Positions 33,100 to 41,356 of a DNA stretch of 41,356 nt are shown here, one piece after another; the first letter of the stretch is position 1; each line of letters begins with the position of its first letter. Under the pieces are notes generated by a model. It did no database searches, was not told where the DNA came from, and worked only from the letters and a program-made list of their open reading frames with translations. Source of the stretch: CAYLGY01 sp964383325 (GTDB lineage: Bacteria; Pseudomonadota; Alphaproteobacteria; Rhizobiales; Rhizobiaceae); contig CAYLGY010000009.1 in assembly GCA_964383325.1 (NCBI GenBank), positions 1 to 41,356 on the forward strand. Direction: 5' to 3'. The translations under genes were made by a program, and so were the position numbers.

Positions 33100-35883
33100 A
33101 TGTGCCCGGATACGCCAAGCATCAAACTCGTGAAAAATCCAGTTCGGGGGCAGAAATTGGCCGACAAGGCAATAGAGACACCTGCGGATGCAGCGCTTGC
33201 ACGCCTCGCCTCACCGGAGAGTCTGGCAGCGGCGACGCCGATGATGGAGCAATTCATCGAGATCAAACTGGCAAATCCGGACTGCCTGCTGTTTTACCGC
33301 ATGGGCGACTTCTACGAGCTGTTCTTTGAGGATGCGGAAATTGCCTCACGGGCTCTGGGGATCACGCTGACGCGCCGCGGGAAGCATCTTGGCGAGGATA
33401 TCCCGATGTGCGGCGTGCCGGTCCATGCCGCAGACGACTATCTGCAGAAGCTTATCGCGCTCGGCCACAGGGTAGCCGTCTGCGAACAGATCGAGGACCC
33501 CGCCGAAGCGCGCAAGCGAGGCGGGAAATCCGTCGTAAGGCGCGACGTGGTTCGCCTTGTCACTCCGGGCACGCTGACCGAGGAAAAGCTGCTGGCGCCG
33601 GGCGAATCAAACTATCTCATGGCACTCGGGCGGACGCGCTCCGGTGGGGGGCCGGAACTCGCAATTGCCTGGGTGGAGCTTTCCACAGGGGCGTTTCGGG
33701 TAATGGGGAGCGGACCCGACAGGCTTTCCGCGGACATACTGCGAATCCAGCCCAGCGAATTGATCGTTGCCGAACCCGTGTTCCAGGACCCCCAGTTGAA
33801 GCCGGTCTTCGACCTGCTCGGTCGGATCGTCATGCCCCAGCCGTCCGCCCTCTTCGAGAGCGCGACTGCCCCGGCAAGGATCGCGGCCCATTTCAAGGTT
33901 GCGGCCCTGGATGGACTTGGCGATTTCTCGCGGGCCGAACTCGCCGCCATTGCCGGAATCATCGCCTATCTCGCCAAGACCCAGAAGGCAGCGCAGCCGG
34001 AGCTTGAGCGGCCCGTGCGCGAAGACGCCTCCACGACCCTGTTCATCGATCCGGCGACGCGCGCCAATCTCGAACTCGTTCGCACGCTCTCTGGCAAGCG
34101 CGAAGGCAGCCTGCTGGCGGCCATCGACCGGACGGTCACAGCCGCCGGCGCACGACTGCTGGCCGAGAGGTTGACCGCGCCATTGACCGATGCGAGCCGG
34201 ATCGTCGACCGCCTCGATTCGATCGCATACATGCTCGGCGACGCGAGTGCGGCAGACCGCATCCGGCGAATGCTTCAACAGGTTCCGGACCTCGCCCGCG
34301 CATTGTCGCGGCTCGCGCTCGGACGCGGCGGGCCACGCGATCTCGGTGCAATTGCGACGGCGCTGGAAGGCGCGCATGCGATCGCCGCGACCCTGAGCAG
34401 CCTCGACTTGCCGCCGGAACTGGATTCGGCGCGCAGCGCCTTGCTGGCCCTGCCCGAGACGCTGAAATCGCGCCTCGGCGCAGCATTGGGCCCGGATCTG
34501 CCGCTGCATGCCCGCGATGGAGGCTTCATTGCCGCGGGTCATGATCCCGAACTGGACTCGCTACGGGAATTGCGCGACCGCTCACGGCAGATCATCGCCG
34601 AAATGCAGGTGCGCCTCGCAGAGGAAACCGGCATCCGGTCCCTGAAGATCCGGCACAATCAGGTGCTTGGGTACTATATCGAAGTGACAGCCAATCACCA
34701 GCATGCATTGACGTCGACCGACGAGGCCCGCGCCCGGTTCATCCATCGCCAGACCATGGCGAGTGCAATGCGGTTCACGACGCTCGAATTGTCTGAACTG
34801 GAAAGCCGCATTGCAAATGCCGCGGGCAAGGCAATCGAGATCGAACTGCGAATTCTGGCGCAACTGACGGAGGAAGTGGTCGATTCTGCGCAGGCCCTTC
34901 GCGACGGTGCCCAGGCGCTGGCCGTGCTCGACGTCACGATCGCCCTCGCCCGTCTGGCTGCGGCGGAGAACTGGTGCCGCCCGGACATCGACGAAAGCCT
35001 GGATTTCGAGATCGAAGCCGGTCGGCATGCCGTGGTCGAACAGGCCTTGCGCCGCGAGGGCAGTCACGTCTTCGTGGCGAATGACTGCAATTTGTCACCC
35101 GGCCAGGCTGGCGGCTCCGGTTCGATCTGGCTGGTAACCGGTCCGAACATGGGTGGAAAGTCCACCTTCCTGCGCCAGAACGCGCTGATTGCGATTCTGG
35201 CCCAGATGGGAGCCTACGTCCCTGCCAGGCGCGCGCGCATCGGCGTTGTCGACCGTCTGTTCAGTCGCGTCGGCGCCTCGGACGATCTGGCTCGCGGGCG
35301 TTCCACGTTCATGGTGGAGATGGTGGAGACAGCCGCGATCCTGAACCAGGCCGGAGAACGCTCGCTGGTCATTCTCGACGAGATCGGCAGGGGAACGGCA
35401 ACATTCGACGGGCTGTCCATCGCCTGGGGAACTCTCGAGCATCTGCACGAGAAGAACCGGTGCAGAACCCTGTTCGCGACGCATTTCCACGAATTGACTG
35501 CACTTGCCGGAAAATTGGCCCGCCTTGCCAATGTCACCATGCGCGTCAAGGAGTGGAAGGGAGACGTGATCTTCCTGCATGAAGTGGCGGCGGGAGCCGC
35601 CGACCGGTCCTATGGCGTGCAGGTCGCCCGCCTTGCAGGGTTGCCGATTGCGGTGGTCGAACGCGCCCGCGACGTATTGCGGCAACTGGAAGAGGGGGAT
35701 CTTTCGGGGCAAACCAGCCGACTGGCCGATGACCTGCCCCTCTTCAGTGCCGCAGCAAGGCAGAAGCCGCACGCGCAGGAGCCGGACAGCCGGCTGGCCG
35801 AAGCGCTCGCTGCCATCAATCCGGACGAGATGACGCCGAGGGAAGCGCTGGAGGCATTGTACCGGCTGAAGAGTCTCACCTGA
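33100..35883 (+). CDS. mutS: DNA mismatch repair protein MutS
   Basis: 927 residues if started at the ATG at 33100. That ATG has no clear ribosome-binding site and a TACAAT box overlaps it, so a start at the in-frame GTG (33130) or TTG (33157) is possible. MutS binds mismatches and signals to MutL. The mismatch-probing Phe-X-Glu is F71-Y72-E73 in RMGDFYELFFEDA. The ATPase has Walker A GPNMGGKS at 681-688, then GASDDLARGRSTFMVEM, Walker B LVILDEIGRGTATFDG, and FATHFHELTAL. The C-terminal helices end PREALEALYRLKSL. It is divergent from maeB with only 66 nt between the start codons and precedes glnD. Confidence 0.96.
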   Translation: MCPDTPSIKLVKNPVRGQKLADKAIETPADAALARLASPESLAAATPMMEQFIEIKLANPDCLLFYRMGDFYELFFEDAEIASRALGITLTRRGKHLGEDIPMCGVPVHAADDYLQKLIALGHRVAVCEQIEDPAEARKRGGKSVVRRDVVRLVTPGTLTEEKLLAPGESNYLMALGRTRSGGGPELAIAWVELSTGAFRVMGSGPDRLSADILRIQPSELIVAEPVFQDPQLKPVFDLLGRIVMPQPSALFESATAPARIAAHFKVAALDGLGDFSRAELAAIAGIIAYLAKTQKAAQPELERPVREDASTTLFIDPATRANLELVRTLSGKREGSLLAAIDRTVTAAGARLLAERLTAPLTDASRIVDRLDSIAYMLGDASAADRIRRMLQQVPDLARALSRLALGRGGPRDLGAIATALEGAHAIAATLSSLDLPPELDSARSALLALPETLKSRLGAALGPDLPLHARDGGFIAAGHDPELDSLRELRDRSRQIIAEMQVRLAEETGIRSLKIRHNQVLGYYIEVTANHQHALTSTDEARARFIHRQTMASAMRFTTLELSELESRIANAAGKAIEIELRILAQLTEEVVDSAQALRDGAQALAVLDVTIALARLAAAENWCRPDIDESLDFEIEAGRHAVVEQALRREGSHVFVANDCNLSPGQAGGSGSIWLVTGPNMGGKSTFLRQNALIAILAQMGAYVPARRARIGVVDRLFSRVGASDDLARGRSTFMVEMVETAAILNQAGERSLVILDEIGRGTATFDGLSIAWGTLEHLHEKNRCRTLFATHFHELTALAGKLARLANVTMRVKEWKGDVIFLHEVAAGAADRSYGVQVARLAGLPIAVVERARDVLRQLEEGDLSGQTSRLADDLPLFSAAARQKPHAQEPDSRLAEALAAINPDEMTPREALEALYRLKSLT

Positions 35884-35955
35884 CGAGTCGCGTTTCCATT
35901 TCGACCGGAAAGGCTCTATATCGCGTTCAACCTCGAACTCGGACATCAATTGCCC

Positions 35956-38781
35956 ATGAGCGAATCGGCAGCGAACAGGGTCATCGACCCGGCGGCACTG
36001 AGGCGGAAGCTGTCGGAACTGACGGCCTCGAAGACGGGCGATGGTTCTTCCGCCGAGACGCGCAACGCTGCACTGGCACTTCTTCGCCAGACGCTGAAGG
36101 AAGGCCGCCGAAATGCAGAGGCGCTCCTGCTGCGCGAAAAGGGCGGAACGGCCTGCGCGGCTCGAATTTCCGACATGATGGACGAGCTCATCCGCGCCCT
36201 GCACGATTTCGCCGTGCATCATGTCTACCGAACCATGAACCGCTCCGCTGCCGAGCGAATGGCGGTAGTGGCGGTCGGCGGCTACGGCCGCGGCACGCTC
36301 GCACCCGGCTCCGACATCGACCTGCTCTTTCTCCTGCCCTACAAGCAAACCCCCTGGGGGGAGCAGATCCTCGAATACCTGCTCTATTTCCTCTGGGATC
36401 TCGGTCTCAAGGTGGGTCATGCCACTCGAACCATAGACGAATGCATTCGGCTTGCCCGATCGGACATCACCATCCGTACTGCAGTCCTCGAAGCTCGCTA
36501 TCTGCATGGCGACCGGCCACTATATGAAGAATTGCTGCTGCGCTTCGACACCGAAGTCCTCCCGGGAACGGAGGCCGAATTCATCCAGGCCAAGCTTGCG
36601 GAGCGTGATGTGCGTCATCGCACCCAGGGGGAAAGCCGATACCTCGTGGAACCCAATGTCAAGGATGGCAAGGGAGGACTGCGCGATCTGCACACGCTGT
36701 TCTGGATCGGGAAGTATCAATATCGCGTCCGCACCGGCGAAGAGCTGATCGACAAGGGCGTTTTCACCCGGGCCGAATATACCCGTTTCAGGAAAGCGGA
36801 GGATTTTCTCTGGGCGGTCCGTTGCCACATGCATTTCGTGACGGGCAAGGCCGAGGAACGCCTGCATTTCGACCTTCAGCCTGAAATTGCCGCACGCATG
36901 GAATTCGCCGACCAGGGCGGCCCGTCAGCCGTCGAGCATTTCATGAAGGAGTATTTCCTGATCGCCAAGCAGGTCGGAGACCTGACGCGGATCTTCTGCA
37001 CGGTGCTGGAAGTCGAGCAGGCACGGCATGCAACTGGTTTCAATCCGGTGCTCGGCACCTTTTCCCGCCGGCGGCGCAAGGTGGCAGGGGCACCCGGCTT
37101 CATCGTCGAGCATCATCGCATCAATGTCGCCAGCGACGATGTTTTCAGCAAGGATCCGGTCAATCTCTTGCGCCTTTTCTGGTTGGCGGATAGGCACGGG
37201 CTGGAGCTGCATCCGAATGCGCTTCGACTGGTCACTCGCTCGCTCAGCCTTGTCAGCCGCAATCTTCGTGGCAATGCCGAAGCCAACACGCTGTTTCTCG
37301 ACTGCCTGACTTCATCCCGAAGCCCGGAACTGAACCTGCGCCGCATGAATGAGGCCGGAATCCTTGGCAAGCTGATCCCGGATTTCGGCCGTATCGTCGC
37401 CATGATGCAGTTTTCCATGTACCACCACTATACGGTGGATGAGCATCTGCTGAGATGTCTCGGCGTTCTCGCAGAGATTGAACATGGCGAAGCGGAAGCG
37501 GTACATCCGCTCAGCCACAGGCTGCTGCCGGAGCTGCGTCATCGGCGCACCCTCCTGTATGTCGCCGTCCTGTTTCACGATATCGGCAAGGGCCGCCAGG
37601 AAGCGCACGAGATCGCCGGCGCCAGGATCGCCCGCAAAAGATGCCCACATATGGGCCTGAGCCCGGAAGAAACCGAGCTCGTGGCCTGGCTGGTCGAACA
37701 TCACCTCGTAATGTCCAAATTCGCGCAATCGCGCGACCTGACGGATCGCAAGACCATCGAGGATTTCGCTGCCATCGTCCAATCCATTGAAAGGCTCAAG
37801 CTTCTGCTGATCCTGACGGTGTGCGACATTCGCGGCGTCGGCCCCGGGGTCTGGAACGGCTGGAAGGGCCAGCTCCTGCGCACCCTCTATTTTGAAACCG
37901 AAGTCCTTCTGACAGGAGGGTTTGCCGCGGCTGACGCCTCGCAGCGCATCAGGGAAGCTCGCCAGGAACTCATTGCCGGACTCGCCGACTGGGGTCCGGC
38001 GGAGCGCGAACTTTATGCAGATCTGCATTACGGCAACTACCTGTTGAGCGTGCCGCTCCCGGACAAGTTCCGCCACGCGGAATTCCTGCGCGAGGCAGAC
38101 CGCGCGGGACGGGATTTCGCAATCTCTGTGCGCCCGGATGCCTTTCGCGCCGTCACCGAAATCCTCGTGCTTGCCGGCGACCATCCCCGCCTTCTGTCGG
38201 TAATCGCCGGAGCCTGCGCCACTGTTGGCGCCAATATCGTCGATGCACAGATCTTCACGACCCGAGACGGCCGCGCCTTCGACATCATCATGGTCAGCCG
38301 CGCCTTCGAGCGCGACGAGGATGAATTGCGTCGCGGCCAGCGGATCGGAAAGGTGATCGGTGACGTGCTTGCCGGAAAGGTGCATCTTCCTGGCATGATT
38401 GAACAGCGCGCCCAGTCCAGGCGCATCGCCCGGGCCTTCAAGGTCGAGGCGAAAGTCGAGATCCGCAATACGCTGTCGCACAAGTTTTCAGTCATCGAGG
38501 TAGAGGGCCGCGATTGGCCCGGGCTGCTTCATGCGGTAACGCGCGCCATTTCCGATCTGTCCCTCAATATCGCCTCTGCCCATATTTCGACTTATGGGGA
38601 GAAGGCAGTCGACACGTTCTACGTAACCGATCTGCACGGTCACAAGATCGAAGATCCGTCTCGCCAGCAACAGATTCGGCGCAGCCTGCTTGAAGTCCTC
38701 GAGAGCCGACCCGGCGCCGGTCCCACGAAAACAGTTCCGGCAGATCTGCGCAATACCGGTCAGGAGCATGCCTCGGAATGA
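35956..38781 (+). CDS. glnD: PII uridylyltransferase / uridylyl-removing enzyme
   Basis: 941 residues from the ATG at 35956 (an in-frame TTG lies two codons earlier). GlnD adds or removes UMP on PII according to glutamine level. The nucleotidyltransferase motif is GGYGRGTLAPGSDIDLL (residues 108-124) with Asp120 and Asp122. The HD domain with His541-Asp542 (LFHDIGKGR) removes UMP. Two C-terminal ACT domains sense glutamine (LVLAGDHPRLLSVIAG and VEGRDWPGLLHAVTRA). A CTATAT box at 35916-35921 in the 72-nt gap after mutS may be a -10 element of the type seen in S. meliloti, with a poor -35. The stop overlaps murJ by 4 nt. Confidence 0.97.
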   Translation: MSESAANRVIDPAALRRKLSELTASKTGDGSSAETRNAALALLRQTLKEGRRNAEALLLREKGGTACAARISDMMDELIRALHDFAVHHVYRTMNRSAAERMAVVAVGGYGRGTLAPGSDIDLLFLLPYKQTPWGEQILEYLLYFLWDLGLKVGHATRTIDECIRLARSDITIRTAVLEARYLHGDRPLYEELLLRFDTEVLPGTEAEFIQAKLAERDVRHRTQGESRYLVEPNVKDGKGGLRDLHTLFWIGKYQYRVRTGEELIDKGVFTRAEYTRFRKAEDFLWAVRCHMHFVTGKAEERLHFDLQPEIAARMEFADQGGPSAVEHFMKEYFLIAKQVGDLTRIFCTVLEVEQARHATGFNPVLGTFSRRRRKVAGAPGFIVEHHRINVASDDVFSKDPVNLLRLFWLADRHGLELHPNALRLVTRSLSLVSRNLRGNAEANTLFLDCLTSSRSPELNLRRMNEAGILGKLIPDFGRIVAMMQFSMYHHYTVDEHLLRCLGVLAEIEHGEAEAVHPLSHRLLPELRHRRTLLYVAVLFHDIGKGRQEAHEIAGARIARKRCPHMGLSPEETELVAWLVEHHLVMSKFAQSRDLTDRKTIEDFAAIVQSIERLKLLLILTVCDIRGVGPGVWNGWKGQLLRTLYFETEVLLTGGFAAADASQRIREARQELIAGLADWGPAERELYADLHYGNYLLSVPLPDKFRHAEFLREADRAGRDFAISVRPDAFRAVTEILVLAGDHPRLLSVIAGACATVGANIVDAQIFTTRDGRAFDIIMVSRAFERDEDELRRGQRIGKVIGDVLAGKVHLPGMIEQRAQSRRIARAFKVEAKVEIRNTLSHKFSVIEVEGRDWPGLLHAVTRAISDLSLNIASAHISTYGEKAVDTFYVTDLHGHKIEDPSRQQQIRRSLLEVLESRPGAGPTKTVPADLRNTGQEHASE

Positions 38782-40349
38782 GCCTCATCGGAAAATTCGC
38801 CACGGTCGGCAGCGCGACAATGGCCAGCCGCGTTCTCGGCTTCGCACGCGAGGCGATGATCGGCGCGATGCTCGGCGCAGGACCTGTGGCGGACGCGTTC
38901 TACGCCGCGTTTCGCTTTCCCAACCTTTTTCGCCGGATATTCGCGGAAGGCGCCTTCAATACAGCTTTCATTCCGCTATTTGCGCGCGAGATCGAAGGCG
39001 GCGGGGCCGCAGCTGCCCGGGAATTTGCTGAATCCGTGTTGTCCATCCTCTTGTTCAGCCTGATCCTGCTGAGCGGGCTCGCGATCCTTTTCATGCCGTT
39101 TCTGGTTTCAACCGTGGTTGCTCCGGCTTTCACGGACACACCGGACAAGTTCGACCTTGCTGTCGCCCTGGCGCGTATCATGTTCCCCTATCTCCTGTGC
39201 ATGTCACTGGTTGCCATGCTGTCGGGGATCCTCAATTCGATGCGCCATTTCTTCCTCGCTGCCATCGTGCCCGTTACGCTCAGCGCGTCGATGATCGTCG
39301 CTCTCCTCCTGGCAATGGCCTTCGGCATCGAGCCGCAGGCGACGGGACATCTGCTCGGCTGGAGCGTCTTCGTCGCGGGGTTCGTGCAGCTTGCGCTGCT
39401 TGCATGGGGCGTCAGGCGCCAGGGATTTGTGCTTCGGCTGCGGATGCCGCGAATTGATGCGAATGTACGCCGGCTTTTGGTACTCATGGGTCCGGCCGTA
39501 GTGACGGGCGGCGTGACGCAGATCAATCTGATGGTCGGCCAGATCATTGCCTCGGCGCAGGATGGCGCCATTGCCCTGCTGAATTATGCAGACCGCATCA
39601 ATCAGCTTCCGTTGGGTGTGATCGGAATAGCCGTTGGCGTCGTATTGTTGCCGGAACTTTCGCGCGCCCTCAAGGGAGGCGACGAGAAGGAGGCGCTCCA
39701 TCTGCAGAATCGCTCGCTCGAATTCGCACTGGGCATTACGCTGCCGGCCGCGGTTGGGCTGATGGTCATGCCCGAGCCGATCGTCAACTTGCTCTACGAA
39801 CGCGGCGCCTTTACCGAAACGACCACCCAGCTGACCGCGGCGGCGCTCGCGGCCTTCGCCTCGGGCCTCCCGGCCTATGTCGCGATCAAGGTCTTCCAGC
39901 CGGCCTATTTCGCGCGCGAGGACATGAAGACACCCATGCGCTTCGCGATTACGCAAATGGTCATCAATATGGCGCTGAGCCTCGCATTGTTTCCCCTTTG
40001 GGGTCACATTGCGATCGCGCTTGCGACTTCGATCTCAGCCTGGGTCAATGTCATACTGCTCGCGTCGACGCTCTGGTGGCGCGGCAATTACCGCCCCTCT
40101 GCCGCCGCCATGGCCAGGATCGGCAAACTTGCGGTCGCGGCAACCGCGATGGGCCTGATCGTTTGGCTGTTGCTGCAAATGGGCGACAACTGGCTAGAAA
40201 ATGACCGGTTCATGCTTCGCGCATTGGCAACCTTCCTCATCATCACGCTCGGCGCTGCGGCCTATTTCTCCATGGTCTTCCTGTCCGGCGCTTTCGACCG
40301 CGATCAATTGCTGCGATTGATCCGGCGCCGTCGCAATCCAGCGCAATAA
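38778..40349 (+). CDS. murJ: Lipid II flippase MurJ (MviN)
   Basis: 523 residues, a polytopic inner-membrane protein of the MOP exporter superfamily; the family has 14 transmembrane helices and hydrophobic segments run the full length here. It moves lipid II across the membrane for peptidoglycan synthesis. The N-terminal ASRVLGFAREAMIGAMLGAG, ADAFYAAFRFPNLFRRIF and EGAFNTAFIPLF are the conserved cavity-lining region with essential arginines. The ATG overlaps the glnD stop (ATGA), so translation is coupled. A strong hairpin follows at 40352-40379. Confidence 0.97.
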   Translation: MSLIGKFATVGSATMASRVLGFAREAMIGAMLGAGPVADAFYAAFRFPNLFRRIFAEGAFNTAFIPLFAREIEGGGAAAAREFAESVLSILLFSLILLSGLAILFMPFLVSTVVAPAFTDTPDKFDLAVALARIMFPYLLCMSLVAMLSGILNSMRHFFLAAIVPVTLSASMIVALLLAMAFGIEPQATGHLLGWSVFVAGFVQLALLAWGVRRQGFVLRLRMPRIDANVRRLLVLMGPAVVTGGVTQINLMVGQIIASAQDGAIALLNYADRINQLPLGVIGIAVGVVLLPELSRALKGGDEKEALHLQNRSLEFALGITLPAAVGLMVMPEPIVNLLYERGAFTETTTQLTAAALAAFASGLPAYVAIKVFQPAYFAREDMKTPMRFAITQMVINMALSLALFPLWGHIAIALATSISAWVNVILLASTLWWRGNYRPSAAAMARIGKLAVAATAMGLIVWLLLQMGDNWLENDRFMLRALATFLIITLGAAAYFSMVFLSGAFDRDQLLRLIRRRRNPAQ

Positions 40350-40351
40350 GA

Positions 40352-40379
40352 AAGGGTGGCGGATTGCCCCGCCACCCTT
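40352..40379 (-). terminator. Terminator hairpin between convergent murJ and rpsA
   Basis: An 11-bp stem (AAGGGTGGCGG pairing with CCGCCACCCTT) with a 6-nt loop lies in the 57-nt gap. Read on the minus strand it is followed by TTTCTTATT, so it is best seen as the rpsA terminator. On the plus strand no T-tract follows, but the stable stem may still end murJ transcripts. Confidence 0.82.
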
Positions 40380-40406
40380 CATCTGTCCGTATCCGGAGGC
40401 ACGGCA

Positions 40407-41356
40407 CTATTTCCGCTCAGCGTCCTGCTTCTTCAGCGCCGCGCCGAGAATGTCGCCAAGCGAGGCACCGGAATCCGTCGAACCATACTGAGCCACGGCT
40501 TCCTTTTCTTCGGCAATTTCCAGCGCCTTGATGGAAACGGCGATCCGGCCCGACTTCTTGTCGAACTGGGTCACGCGCGCATCGACCTTCTGGCCAACCG
40601 CAAACCGTTCCGGCCGCTGCTCGTCGCGGTCGCGGCTGAGGTCTGAGCGCTTGATGAACGTCTCGATGCCGCTATCCACAAGCCGCACCTCGATGCCGCC
40701 TTCCTTCACATCGATCACTTCGCAGGTGACGACGGCATTCTTGCGCAGATCGCCGCTGGCTGCAGCCGCCGAAGTGGCCAGCTGCTTGATGCCGAGCGAG
40801 ATGCGTTCCTTCTCGACATCGACGTCGAGGACCTGCGCCTGAACGACCATGCCCTTTTCATATTCCTCGATCACCTGCTCGCCGGGACGATTCCAGTCGA
40901 GATCGGAAAGATGGACCATGCCGTCCACGTCGCCTTCCAGGCCGATGAACAAGCCAAACTCGGTCTTGTTCTTGACCTCGCCCTCGACAATGGTGCCGGG
41001 ACGGTACTTGTTGGCAAACGCCTCCCAGGGATTCTCGAGCGTCTGCTTCAGGCCGAGGGAAATGCGTCGCTTCTGCGGATCGACCTCGAGCACGACGACC
41101 TCGACTTCCTGTGTCGTCGACAGGATCTTGCCCGGATGCACATTCTTCTTGGTCCAGGACATTTCGGAGACGTGGATCAGTCCCTCGATGCCCGGCTCCA
41201 ACTCAACGAACGCACCATAATCGGTGATGTTCGTGACCGTTCCGGAGATCTTCTTGCCGATCGGGAACTTGGTGCCGATATCCTGCCACGGATCCGCCTC
41301 AAGCTGCTTCATGCCGAGCGAGATGCGGTGCGTCTCCTGGTTGATGCGGATGATCT
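40407..41356 (-). CDS. rpsA: 30S ribosomal protein S1, C-terminal part (5' end beyond the window)
   Basis: About 316 codons are visible, ending at the TAG at 40407-40409; the reading frame is still open at the right edge, so the N-terminal half is missing. S1 binds mRNA on the 30S subunit and helps initiation on weak ribosome-binding sites. Repeated OB-fold S1 domains are visible: GTVTNITDYGAFVELEPGIE with GLIHVSEMSW, GEVKNKTEFGLFIGLEGDVD with GMVHLSDLDWN, and a more diverged last repeat (CEVIDVKEGGIEVRLVDSGIE). RISLG recurs at repeat ends. The C-terminal tail TDSGASLGDILGAALKKQ is typical of alphaproteobacterial S1. Confidence 0.97.
   Translation of the reverse strand, partial: IIRINQETHRISLGMKQLEADPWQDIGTKFPIGKKISGTVTNITDYGAFVELEPGIEGLIHVSEMSWTKKNVHPGKILSTTQEVEVVVLEVDPQKRRISLGLKQTLENPWEAFANKYRPGTIVEGEVKNKTEFGLFIGLEGDVDGMVHLSDLDWNRPGEQVIEEYEKGMVVQAQVLDVDVEKERISLGIKQLATSAAAASGDLRKNAVVTCEVIDVKEGGIEVRLVDSGIETFIKRSDLSRDRDEQRPERFAVGQKVDARVTQFDKKSGRIAVSIKALEIAEEKEAVAQYGSTDSGASLGDILGAALKKQDAERK

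Noticed and set aside
1..41356. CRISPR arrays, insertion sequences, prophage genes, tRNA or rRNA genes.
   Set aside because: No regularly spaced repeats, transposase or integrase motifs, or tRNA/rRNA-like sequences were seen; nearly all the DNA is occupied by conserved housekeeping genes.

Overview
This 41 kb window is an ordinary-looking chromosomal segment from an alphaproteobacterium, most likely a member of the Hyphomicrobiales (Rhizobiales). The evidence is gene order. The block chvI-chvG-EIIA(Man)-HPr-ahcY-divL-tsaE/kinase-murU-addB-addA-trxA, a his operon containing a DUF2628 protein, hslVU followed by a DUF1402 gene, and trpBA-accD-folC are arrangements familiar from that order. The DNA is GC-rich throughout. 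I see no mobile element, CRISPR array, tRNA or rRNA, and no stretch of deviating composition apart from one AT-rich intergenic region.

Layout. (1) Positions 1-3253, plus strand: the last codons of trpB, then trpA, accD and folC. (2) Positions 3301-20097, minus strand, in transcription order: chvI, chvG, EIIA(Man), ptsH, ahcY, a divL-like PAS sensor, a TsaE-sugar kinase fusion, a MurU-like nucleotidyltransferase, addB, addA and trxA. Several junctions are 4-nt ATGA overlaps. (3) Positions 20098-20437: the only gene-free stretch over 300 bases, a divergent regulatory region between chvI and pckA. (4) Positions 20438-22608, plus strand: pckA with a clear terminator, then arfB. (5) Positions 22654-27269, minus strand: hisB, DUF2628, hisH, hisA, hisF, hisE and coaA. 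(6) Positions 27460-30509, plus strand: hslV, hslU and a DUF1402 gene. (7) Positions 30496-33033, minus strand: maeB and a stand-alone AsnC-type ligand-binding domain. (8) Positions 33100-40349, plus strand: mutS, glnD and murJ. (9) Positions 40407-41356, minus strand: the C-terminal part of rpsA, cut by the window edge.

How the genes work together. ChvG/ChvI is an envelope and acid-stress two-component system. It is followed by the regulatory PTS (EIIA and HPr) and stands divergent to gluconeogenic pckA; maeB and glnD extend the carbon/nitrogen theme. The TsaE-kinase fusion plus MurU suggests MurNAc recycling into peptidoglycan precursors, and murJ and possibly the DUF1402 protein also act at the cell wall. 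AddAB and MutS are DNA repair; HslVU and ArfB are protein and ribosome quality control.

The most notable points are: a sensor kinase with tyrosine in place of the phospho-accepting histidine (DivL-type); the TsaE-kinase fusion next to MurU, with the kinase HRD motif changed to LRD; the absence of hprK from its usual place between chvG and EIIA although HPr keeps the regulatory serine; a lysozyme/transglycosylase-like motif set in the DUF1402 protein; an AccD with its zinc-finger cysteines gone; an AddB lacking both P-loop and Fe-S cysteines; and paired repeats in the chvI-pckA intergenic region. I found no convincing wholly new system.
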